From a virus: DNA of 24,508 nt. The notes under the pieces were generated by a model. The model was not told the DNA's origin. It searched no databases and worked only from the letters and a program-made list of their open reading frames with translations. The position numbers and the translations under genes were made by a program. Below, in pieces: positions 1 through 6,642 of the stretch. Location: IMG/VR virus record IMGVR_UViG_3300043399_000098, positions 1 through 24,508 of that record; one strand, 5' to 3'. Each line of letters begins with the position of its first letter. The stretch's first letter is position 1.

Positions 1-1070
1 TTGATGTCTTTGGTGTTAATGTGGTTCAGTCTGATATCATAAGCGTTGAGGTTAGTAGTAATATAGTTTCTTATCAATCTTTTGGGGGACAATTTACGCT
101 TGACAGTACAGTGCCTGTTGAAGTGCCAATAGCTTACAATGATGTAATAAGGGCGAACGACTGCTTACCAAAAGGTATATTTCAGCGTGATTTCTTTTCT
201 TCTATTGTTAAGATGTTTAATCTGTATGTGGTAGAAGATAAATTTGTAGAGAAAAAGCTGGTCATAAAACCATTTATTGACTTTTATAGCTACACAGCTT
301 CTGCCCAATATGACTGGAGCAATAAGATGGACAGGAGTAAGCCGACAAGGCTTAAACCAATGTCAGAAGTAAATGCAAGATATTACCAGTTCGCATACAA
401 GCCTGATACCGATTACTACGGAGAAAACTACCGCAAAAAGTACAATGTTGGCTATGGCGATTTTATAGAAGATACTGAAAGCGAATTTGTAAAGGAGACG
501 GAAAAGGTTGAAGTAATATTTGCGGCTTCACCACTTTACCAATATTTAGGCACAGATAAGATTTACCCTGCAATCTATAAGCTATCGAATACAAAACAAT
601 CTGAAGACCCGATGGATTCGGTTATTAGGATAATGCAGGCTCAAAAGATAACTAACCGGGTAAGCTGGGCAATGAAGAACGGAGGCGCTACCCTTGCAAC
701 TTACAACGATTACGGATATGCAGGGCATCTATTTTTTAATAGCGCATCTTTCACGGCAAGTAACCTAAACCCGACATCAGACATTAATTTTGGCGCACCT
801 GCTGAAATTTATTTCCGAGTGCAGCAATATCCTTCTGCTAATTTATTTAATAGCTACTGGAGCGAATACATTGCAGAGATAACCGACAAGGATAGCAAGC
901 TATTGACGGCACAAATTAAGCTGAATGATACAGATATCTATAACCTTGATTTCGGCAAGTTGCTATATATAGACGGAAGCCTTTGGCGATTAAATCGGAT
1001 ATTAGACTATAACCCGATAGCCATGCAAACGACTAAATGCGAATTTTTAAAAGTAATTGAACTAATATAA
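1..1070 (+). CDS. Tail-tip/baseplate hub-like protein (5' partial)
   Basis: The reading frame is open to the left edge of the window, so the true start lies upstream; the GTG at 21 is probably internal. About 355 residues are visible. The protein is rich in aromatic residues and beta-type sequence. Near its visible start it has a segment of the form LPKGIFQRDFFSSIVKMFNL followed by a KLVIKP strand. I associate this arrangement with hub or tail-associated proteins of Bacteroidota siphophages, where it precedes long blocks of strands. No enzymatic motif is visible. Its stop codon shares one base with the start of the tape measure gene (TAATG), so the two are translationally coupled, which supports a tail-tip role. 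The function is inferred from context and general appearance; a minor tail protein or receptor-contacting protein would fit equally well. Confidence 0.6.
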   Translation, partial: DVFGVNVVQSDIISVEVSSNIVSYQSFGGQFTLDSTVPVEVPIAYNDVIRANDCLPKGIFQRDFFSSIVKMFNLYVVEDKFVEKKLVIKPFIDFYSYTASAQYDWSNKMDRSKPTRLKPMSEVNARYYQFAYKPDTDYYGENYRKKYNVGYGDFIEDTESEFVKETEKVEVIFAASPLYQYLGTDKIYPAIYKLSNTKQSEDPMDSVIRIMQAQKITNRVSWAMKNGGATLATYNDYGYAGHLFFNSASFTASNLNPTSDINFGAPAEIYFRVQQYPSANLFNSYWSEYIAEITDKDSKLLTAQIKLNDTDIYNLDFGKLLYIDGSLWRLNRILDYNPIAMQTTKCEFLKVIELI

Positions 1071-3049
1071 TGGCGCAGCAAGAAGCGATAAATATAAAAG
1101 TAACTGTTGACAGCAAAGATGCCCAGCAAGGGGTTGACAAGCTGCAAGAAGGTGTAAAGCAAACGGGTGAAGCTGCCAAGAAAGCGGAAGCAGGTGCAAA
1201 GAAGGCTGCAGGTGCTTTTTCTACTATCGGCAACGCTTTAAAGTCTTTAGGTATTATTGGGTTGGTTGTTCGTGGCTTCGAGTTCTTGCAGGAAGTGCTA
1301 ATGAAAAACCAAAAGGTAGCAGATGCCTTCGCTGTTGCTGGTGAGTTTATTAGTCGGGTGCTTTCTGATTTGGTGGAGTTCGTGGTTAACAATTTCGGTA
1401 AGGTTGTAGACCTATTTACGAAGGTCTTTAACGACCCGATGAAGTACGTTAAAGAATTAGGCGAGGCGATAAAAAACAACCTAATAGAAAGGGTTAAAAG
1501 CCTAATAGATGCTTACGGCTTTTTAGGTGAGATTATCAAAAACGTATTTACAGGCGAGTTTGACAAGGCAGCGGAAGCGGCAAAGAATTTCGGTAAAGAG
1601 GTAGTGGATGTATTCACCGGAGTAGACGATGCCTTTGATAAAGGAGTAGAGGTTGTAAAAAACGCAACTGCTGCCATAGTTGAGTATGGTAAAGAAACTT
1701 TAGAGGCTGCAAAAAAAGGGGTAGCGTTAAGAAATAGCGCAAAGTTGGCGGCAAGTGAGGCTGAGGTTGCAGCGGCAAAGTTTAAAAGGCAAGCGGAAGA
1801 ACAAAGGCAAATTCGGGATAATGAATTTGCAAGTTTGCAGGATAGGATTGCAGCTAATCAAAGGCTCGGTAAGATATTAGAGCAACAATTAAAGCAAGAA
1901 GAAAGAGCGGCTGAATTGGCAGTAGCTGCTGCACAGTATGAGTTTAATAAGACAAAGAGCCTTGACGACCAAATAGCATTAAATCAGGCAATCGCACAAC
2001 TTGAAGGTAAGCGTGAAGAAATTACGGGCATAAGGTCTGAACAATTGCAGAATGAAATTGCGCTAACAAAAGAACTGCAAGAACTAAACAAGACAAGGGC
2101 AGCGGCAGAAAACAAGTTCGGCATAGATGCACGCAAAGCGGCAGCGGATAGAATTAAAGACGAAAAAGAAAGGCTTGAAGTAAAGCGGCAGATTGCAGTT
2201 GACGAAGCGGCTATTGAACTTAAAAGGCTTGAAGATAACGTTAACGCTGCGACTGAAGGGACTACTGCAAGGGTAGCGGCTGAAATTGAATACAAAGAGA
2301 AAAAGGCGGCTATTGCAAACGAAATAATCGCAATAGATGAAAACATAAACAAGCTGTCTATTGACAGGGCAATGGCGGCAGCTGAAAGGCAAATAGCTGA
2401 AGCGGAAAAACTAAAAGAGAATACTGAAAGGGAATTTGATTTGAAGCGGTCAGCCTATGACCAAGAAGAAGCCCTGCTAAAACAATCGCTTGAAAATAAC
2501 CTAATCAGTCAGCAAGAATACAACGATAAGTACAAAGTATTAAGCGAGGCAAGGGTAAAGGTAGATCTTGAAGAAAAACAAGCCCGGATGGATGCGGCAG
2601 CAGCGGCAGCAGATGCGCTTTCTAATCTTGCCAATATCATTGGCGAGCAGACGGCAGCAGGTAAAGCGTTAGCCATTGCAAGCGCAACCATTAACACAAT
2701 CAACAGCGCAGTTCTTGCATATCAGAGGGGTTTAGAAGTGCCTTTTATTGGCACAATCCTTGCGCCTATTAACGCAGCCATAGCAGCAGCGGCAGGTATT
2801 GCGAATATAAAGAAAATAGCAGCTGTAAAGATACCCGGACAAGGTAGCGGAGGCGCAGCAGTACCTTCGATAAACACAGGAGCTGCACCAATAGCACCAC
2901 AGGCGGCATTGCCAACAGTTACCCAATTGGACAACCAAACTATTAACCGGATGGGTAGCGCAACCAATAGGGCATACGTTTTGGAATCAGATATTAATAA
3001 CAATCAGGAAAGACTTATAAGAATAACAAGAGCGGCAAGGCTCGGATAA
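1070..3049 (+). CDS. Tail tape measure protein
   Basis: 659 residues. The N-terminus (to about 50) is Ala/Lys/Gly-rich and amphipathic. A hydrophobic stretch follows (about 55-75, around IIGLVVRGFEFLQEVL), then further amphipathic helices. Residues about 220-515 form a long, highly charged Ala/Glu/Lys/Gln coiled-coil region. Residues about 530-585 are an Ala/Ile-rich membrane-like hairpin (ALAIASATINTINSAVLAYQ, then PFIGTILAPINAAIAAAAGI), followed by a Gly/Pro/Ala-rich tail. Coiled-coil body plus hydrophobic hairpin is the usual build of tape measure proteins, which set tail length and are ejected with the DNA. At the usual 1.5 angstrom per residue, 659 residues would give a tail of roughly 100 nm (inference). 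The gene is coupled to the hub-like gene upstream by a one-base overlap. Unusually, it lies before the head genes. Confidence 0.85.
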   Translation: MAQQEAINIKVTVDSKDAQQGVDKLQEGVKQTGEAAKKAEAGAKKAAGAFSTIGNALKSLGIIGLVVRGFEFLQEVLMKNQKVADAFAVAGEFISRVLSDLVEFVVNNFGKVVDLFTKVFNDPMKYVKELGEAIKNNLIERVKSLIDAYGFLGEIIKNVFTGEFDKAAEAAKNFGKEVVDVFTGVDDAFDKGVEVVKNATAAIVEYGKETLEAAKKGVALRNSAKLAASEAEVAAAKFKRQAEEQRQIRDNEFASLQDRIAANQRLGKILEQQLKQEERAAELAVAAAQYEFNKTKSLDDQIALNQAIAQLEGKREEITGIRSEQLQNEIALTKELQELNKTRAAAENKFGIDARKAAADRIKDEKERLEVKRQIAVDEAAIELKRLEDNVNAATEGTTARVAAEIEYKEKKAAIANEIIAIDENINKLSIDRAMAAAERQIAEAEKLKENTEREFDLKRSAYDQEEALLKQSLENNLISQQEYNDKYKVLSEARVKVDLEEKQARMDAAAAAADALSNLANIIGEQTAAGKALAIASATINTINSAVLAYQRGLEVPFIGTILAPINAAIAAAAGIANIKKIAAVKIPGQGSGGAAVPSINTGAAPIAPQAALPTVTQLDNQTINRMGSATNRAYVLESDINNNQERLIRITRAARLG

Positions 3050-3058
3050 ATTAACCAC

Positions 3059-3937
3059 ATGGAAAAGGAATTACCGATTTACGAATTACAAATAGATGAG
3101 GCTATTGACGGAAGCGCAGAAGTTGACTTTGTGGCTTTGGTTGACCGCCCTGCTGTACAGCGCAACTTTTTAAAGTTTGCAGAGGATAGCTGGAATGATT
3201 ACCCTGAAGCAGCGGTTAACAATGCCAAGCGTGCGTTAAAATGGGCAGATGAAAATGGATGGGGTAGCTGTGGCGAGGCAACAGGCAAGGCAAGGGCTAA
3301 CCAAATCGCTAATAAAGAGAATCTAACAAGAGAAACCATCGCCCGTATGGCATCATTCAAAAGGCATCAGCAAAATAAAGATGTGCCATATTCAGAAGGC
3401 TGTGGCGGTTTAATGTGGGATTCTTGGGGAGGCGATGCAGGAATAGAGTGGGCAATCAGAAAGCTAAAGCAAATTGATAGGCAACGTTTCCAAATAGATG
3501 ACGAAGAACAGCGGATAATTTCAGGCGTTCTGATGTTGGCAGATACGCCAATTTACAGAAATGACGGGGTACAGGAGTATTACGTTGTTTTCAGTCCGCA
3601 AACTATTGCAGAGATAGCGCAAAAGTTCTTCCGAAAAGGGTATCAAAGTAATGTTAACCTTATGCACGATAGTGGTCAGCAGCTTGAAGGTATTACCATG
3701 TTCGAATCATGGATAAAAGACAGCAAGCGTGGAGTTAGGGCTATGAAGGGGTTTGATGACGTACCTGATGGTAGCTGGTTCGGTTCTTACAAGGTTTACG
3801 ATGATGCAACGTGGGAAAAGATAAAAAGTGGTGAGGTTTTAGGTTTCAGCGTGGAAGGTGATTTCATTTACAAGCAGAAAGTCAGCAAAGAGGAGGAGAT
3901 GATGCAAAAGATTATTGAAATCCTGCAATCAGTATAG
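3059..3937 (+). CDS. XkdF-like head maturation protease with an inserted domain
   Basis: 292 residues. The N-terminal strand (YELQIDEAIDGSAEVDFVAL, then VDRPAVQ) and the C-terminal part match the XkdF-like phage serine protease family (Peptidase_S78_2). The likely catalytic His is H203 in NLMHDSG and the likely catalytic Ser is S264 in LGFSVEGDF; a region with the spacing GSWFGSYKVYDDATWEKIK lies between them. Residues about 48-133 are an unrelated insert beginning YPEAAVNNAKRAL and ending SWGGDAGIEWA. It contains a conserved-looking RANQIA...ETIARMASFKRH...KD core and resembles a small domain seen alone or fused in many phage proteins. The enzyme would cleave scaffold and capsid precursors during prohead maturation. 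A terminator hairpin follows the gene, then the scaffold-like gene. Confidence 0.82.
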   Translation: MEKELPIYELQIDEAIDGSAEVDFVALVDRPAVQRNFLKFAEDSWNDYPEAAVNNAKRALKWADENGWGSCGEATGKARANQIANKENLTRETIARMASFKRHQQNKDVPYSEGCGGLMWDSWGGDAGIEWAIRKLKQIDRQRFQIDDEEQRIISGVLMLADTPIYRNDGVQEYYVVFSPQTIAEIAQKFFRKGYQSNVNLMHDSGQQLEGITMFESWIKDSKRGVRAMKGFDDVPDGSWFGSYKVYDDATWEKIKSGEVLGFSVEGDFIYKQKVSKEEEMMQKIIEILQSV

Positions 3938-3962
3938 TTCTGTTTTGTGTTCAGTAGGTTTT

Positions 3963-3997
3963 ACCCTGCCCATGTCTATGGGTGGGGTTTCTATTTT
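3963..3997 (+). terminator. Hairpin terminator after the protease gene
   Basis: ACCCTGCCCAT (3963-3973) can pair with ATGGGTGGGGT (3978-3988): 11 base pairs including two G-U wobbles, with a 4-base loop GTCT, followed by the interrupted T-rich tract TTCTATTTT. It lies between the protease stop and the scaffold-like gene. Because the same-strand structural genes continue downstream, it may act as a partial terminator or an RNA-stability hairpin. Confidence 0.65.
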
Positions 3998-4041
3998 GCC
4001 GATATTCTTAATGGTTACTAATTAGGGTAAATATTTAATAT

Positions 4042-4629
4042 ATGACAGCTATCGAAGCACTTAACAAAATTAAAGCCATGTTTGCCGAAGCAGGCGAACT
4101 GCCAGCGGTTGCACCCGGCTTGGCATTGGCTGAATATGTCCTTATGGGCGGAGCAAAAGTAAACATAGACAAACTGGAAGTAGGCGGTAAAGTTGAGGTT
4201 ATCGGTAAAGACGGAAGTCTTTCACCTGCCCCTGCCGGAGAGCATGAGTTAGCCGATGGCACTAAAATCGTAGTTGACGAGGCAGGTATCATTGTTTCAG
4301 TTTCTGTACCGGAAGCAGCCCCTTCAGTTGAGGTAGAAGTGGAAGCAAAGGTGGATGAGGAAAAGGAGATGATGAAGAAAAAGATACGGCAAATGGAAGA
4401 AGAACTTGCTGCAATCAAATCTAAATTTTCAGAGGTAGAAGGTGCAGCAGTTGCACAATCTGAAAAGTTTGCTTCTGCGATAACACAACTGACTGATGTA
4501 GTAGTAGGACTTTGCAATACACCTTCTGTTGACCCATTGCCACAGGCTGATAAATCTTACAAGTTTGTTGAAAGCAAGCAGAGCAAGATTGACAAATTTT
4601 TGGATATGGCTAAAAATCTAAAAAAGTAG
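4042..4629 (+). CDS. Scaffold-like protein
   Basis: 195 residues. The N-terminal third contains a short beta-rich stretch (VNIDKLEVGGKVEVIGKDGS and then HELADGTKIVVDEAGII). The middle is Pro/Ala/Val/Glu-rich (about 90-110), and residues about 108-140 are a strongly charged coiled coil (KEMMKKKIRQMEEELAAIKS). The C-terminus is Lys-rich and helical (KSKIDKFLDMAKNLKK). A coiled coil plus a basic capsid-binding tail, encoded between the maturation protease and the major capsid gene, is the usual profile of a head scaffolding protein. No sequence motif proves it; a minor capsid or decoration protein is the alternative. Only 34 bases separate it from the capsid gene. Confidence 0.6.
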   Translation: MTAIEALNKIKAMFAEAGELPAVAPGLALAEYVLMGGAKVNIDKLEVGGKVEVIGKDGSLSPAPAGEHELADGTKIVVDEAGIIVSVSVPEAAPSVEVEVEAKVDEEKEMMKKKIRQMEEELAAIKSKFSEVEGAAVAQSEKFASAITQLTDVVVGLCNTPSVDPLPQADKSYKFVESKQSKIDKFLDMAKNLKK

Positions 4630-4663
4630 TATCACTTTTAATAACAAATAAAAATTCAATAAC

Positions 4664-5617
4664 ATGGCTTTTGACGTTTCAACTTTGGCAGCGTATACCA
4701 AAGACAACTGGAAAGAACTGGTTACCAGTTCAGTATTGGGCAGCAAGACTGCAAATTTGATTAAGAATCAAGGTAACGTTCTCGTAGGTGTTAAATCTGC
4801 TGAAAACATTACAATCATGGACACCGATGCTTTCTTCCAATCAGGAGCAAGCTGCGGATTTAACGCTTCAGGTACTACCACTTTTACACAGCGTGCTGTA
4901 ACTGTTGGTAAAATCAAAATTAACGAAGCACTTTGCTTGAAGGATTTGGAAAGCAAGTTTTTGCAGAACGCACTCCCTCAAGGTTCACGCTACACCGACA
5001 TGATTTTTGCTGAGCAGTACAGCAACAGAAAAGCTGAAAAAGTTGCCGAGCAAATGGAAATTGCCCTGTGGCAAGGTGATACTGCTTCTGCAAATGGCAA
5101 CCTGAATAAGTTTGATGGTTTGCTGAAACTCATCACCGCTGCTGGTGGTTCTGTTGTTAACGCTAATACTTCTACTTACATTTCAGGTGGTCCGATTGCT
5201 TCTATCACTGTCGCTAACGTTATCAGCGTATTTGATGCAATCTACACTGCAATACCTGCAAAGGTTGTAGCAAAGGATGATATCACTATCTTCTGCGGTA
5301 TGGATGTTTTCAGGCTGTACACCATCGCCCTGAAGAACGCTAACCTGTTCGCTTATAATCTTGATATCAAAGCTGATAGCGAATTCTTCCTTCCCGGCAC
5401 CACTGTGAAGGTTGTAGCTGTACAAGGTTTGAATGGTACAAATGATTTGGTAGCTGCAAGGATTAGTAATCTTTACATGGGTACTGATTTGCTTAACGAA
5501 GAAGAAAAGTTCGAAATCTTCTACGCTAAAGAAGCTGACCAAATCCGTTACGTTAACGAGTTCAAAGCTGGTGTAAACTTCGCCTTCCCTGATGAGATTG
5601 TGAAGTTCTTCATCTAA
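4664..5617 (+). CDS. Major capsid protein (HK97-type fold expected)
   Basis: 317 residues, soluble, with no signal or membrane segment. The start (MAFDVSTLAAYTKDNWKEL), the long central helix region (FAEQYSNRKAEKVAEQMEIALWQG, split as FAEQYSNRKAEK and VAEQMEIALWQG), the segment CGMDVFRLYTIALK and the C-terminal GVNFAFPDEIVKF resemble major capsid proteins of Bacteroidota phages. The length is typical for an HK97-fold capsid protein without a large delta domain, and the separate scaffold-like gene upstream fits that. The gene sits directly after the scaffold candidate and before a hairpin terminator, a placement often used to boost output of the most abundant virion protein. Assignment as major capsid is by similarity of appearance and position. 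Confidence 0.82.
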   Translation: MAFDVSTLAAYTKDNWKELVTSSVLGSKTANLIKNQGNVLVGVKSAENITIMDTDAFFQSGASCGFNASGTTTFTQRAVTVGKIKINEALCLKDLESKFLQNALPQGSRYTDMIFAEQYSNRKAEKVAEQMEIALWQGDTASANGNLNKFDGLLKLITAAGGSVVNANTSTYISGGPIASITVANVISVFDAIYTAIPAKVVAKDDITIFCGMDVFRLYTIALKNANLFAYNLDIKADSEFFLPGTTVKVVAVQGLNGTNDLVAARISNLYMGTDLLNEEEKFEIFYAKEADQIRYVNEFKAGVNFAFPDEIVKFFI

Positions 5618-5625
5618 AGATAAAC

Positions 5626-5655
5626 GGGGGCAGCTAATAACTGCTCCCACTTTTT
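5626..5655 (+). terminator. Hairpin terminator after the major capsid gene
   Basis: GGGGGCAG (5626-5633) pairs with CTGCTCCC (5641-5648), 8 base pairs with one G-U wobble and a 7-base loop, followed by AC and TTTTT (5651-5655). It starts 8 bases after the capsid stop codon. The next gene starts 20 bases after the T run, so some read-through is expected. Confidence 0.7.
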
Positions 5656-5675
5656 AAATTAATAAATCATAAGAT

Positions 5676-6176
5676 ATGCCCTGCGTACTTACACAAGGTT
5701 TTACGTTAGATTGCCGGGATAGTATCGGAGGCGTGAAAGCTGTTTGGTTTATCGCTCATGCCAATGTTACAACTGTAACACAGGCTTCAGGAGTGGTAAC
5801 TGCAATAACCGATACTTCGAACTGGTATAAATATGTTTTGGTAAAAAATACTGCAAGCCTTACCGAAAATATCACAGGCACAGTAGAAAACGGGACTGTT
5901 CAGTATGCTCCCGAGCTGAACATTATCATTAACAAGATGCAGGCTAACACCCGTAACGAGATTTTGCTTCTTGCTCAAAATACGCTTATGGCTATTGTGC
6001 AAGACCAAAACAATAAGTACTGGTTGCTTGGTTTGCAAAATGGCATAGACCTCACTACTGGTTCAGCTGCCACAGGTGTAGCAGGTGGTGACCGTAACGG
6101 TTACAGCTTGACTTTCACAGGTACAGAGACGGCACTTGCTCCTGAAGTTCAGGCTTCAGTTGTTACAGGCTTGTAA
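5676..6176 (+). CDS. Virion structural protein, candidate tail tube protein
   Basis: 166 residues. The start is of the form MPCVLTQGFTLDCRDSIGG. A strand-rich body follows, then a helix-like stretch (ELNIIINKMQANTRNEILLL), a segment NKYWLLGLQNG, and a Gly-rich end with GGDRNGYSLTFTGTE. The overall pattern (beta sandwich, single helix, GDRNGYxLTFxG near the C-terminus) fits the tail-tube/major tail protein class. I associate this family with the gene directly behind the capsid gene in Bacteroidota phages. It is flanked by terminator hairpins on both sides, so it may be expressed at a level set independently of its neighbours, as expected for an abundant tail subunit. A decoration or head-completion protein cannot be excluded. 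Confidence 0.55.
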   Translation: MPCVLTQGFTLDCRDSIGGVKAVWFIAHANVTTVTQASGVVTAITDTSNWYKYVLVKNTASLTENITGTVENGTVQYAPELNIIINKMQANTRNEILLLAQNTLMAIVQDQNNKYWLLGLQNGIDLTTGSAATGVAGGDRNGYSLTFTGTETALAPEVQASVVTGL

Positions 6177-6200
6177 TAGCTATCCCATGAAATACTAAAG

Positions 6201-6227
6201 GGCTGTCCAAATCGGGCAGCCTTTTTT
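6201..6227 (+). terminator. Intrinsic terminator after the tube-candidate gene
   Basis: GGCTGTCC (6201-6208) pairs with GGGCAGCC (6214-6221), 8 base pairs with one wobble and a 5-base loop, followed directly by six T (6222-6227). This is a textbook rho-independent terminator and the third in the capsid region. Confidence 0.82.
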
Positions 6228-6261
6228 GCGTAAATTAGCCCGATACACTATTTAGAGATAG

Positions 6262-6642
6262 ATGATAACGCTAAAGAAAGGCAATACTGAAGCAGTAGTA
6301 CTAACGCTGACGGAGAAACAAACGTTAGCAAGTCCTAACTATTTGTTTGTTTTCAAAAGCAGGATGCCTGAACAGGTAATTAGTTTTGTGTTGCTGAACG
6401 CTGCCGATACGAGTGCCTATAAGTATAGGTACAACCAATTCAGCCTTGTAGTGAATAACTACTTCAGCAATAGCCCACAGGGCGAATGGAGATACTATAT
6501 TTACGAGCAAGCAAGTGCAACGAATAGAGATGAGGCGAAGACAGGCGGCTTGTTAGAGGAAGGGATAATGCGATTAAATGATGCAGAGGCATTCGAATAT
6601 GTTAGCTATGAAACAGAAACGGAATTTGTAACACATGGATAA
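6262..6642 (+). CDS. Small structural protein, BppU-like beta domain
   Basis: 126 residues, predicted all-beta. The start MITLKKGNTEAVVLTLTEKQ followed by NYLFVFKSRM, with an acidic, beta-rich C-terminus, resembles the N-terminal domain found in BppU-type baseplate or fibre-attachment proteins. This is a resemblance in pattern (xFxLxxGxTxxVxLTLxE), not a demonstrated match. The gene overlaps the portal gene by 8 bases (6635-6642), so it is coupled to a head/neck gene rather than to the fibres. It could therefore be a neck or whisker component. A second protein of similar build is encoded at 9760-10110. Confidence 0.5.
   Translation: MITLKKGNTEAVVLTLTEKQTLASPNYLFVFKSRMPEQVISFVLLNAADTSAYKYRYNQFSLVVNNYFSNSPQGEWRYYIYEQASATNRDEAKTGGLLEEGIMRLNDAEAFEYVSYETETEFVTHG

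Noticed and set aside
1705-1725. A-run followed by G-run in the tape measure gene as a frameshift site
   Set aside because: The main frame continues intact and the alternative frames are short, so nothing suggests a programmed shift.
1033-3003. Several - strand frames opposite the tape measure
   Set aside because: They mirror the Ala/Lys/Glu-rich coiled coil and give Ser/Phe/Cys-rich non-protein-like sequence.
4035-4517. 160-codon open frame on the - strand
   Set aside because: Ser/Thr/Ala-rich shadow of the scaffold-like gene; no independent leader or motif, and all other genes are on the + strand.
5183-5650. 155-codon open frame on the - strand inside the capsid gene
   Set aside because: It lies opposite the well-supported capsid gene and starts in the terminator; composition looks like an antisense shadow.
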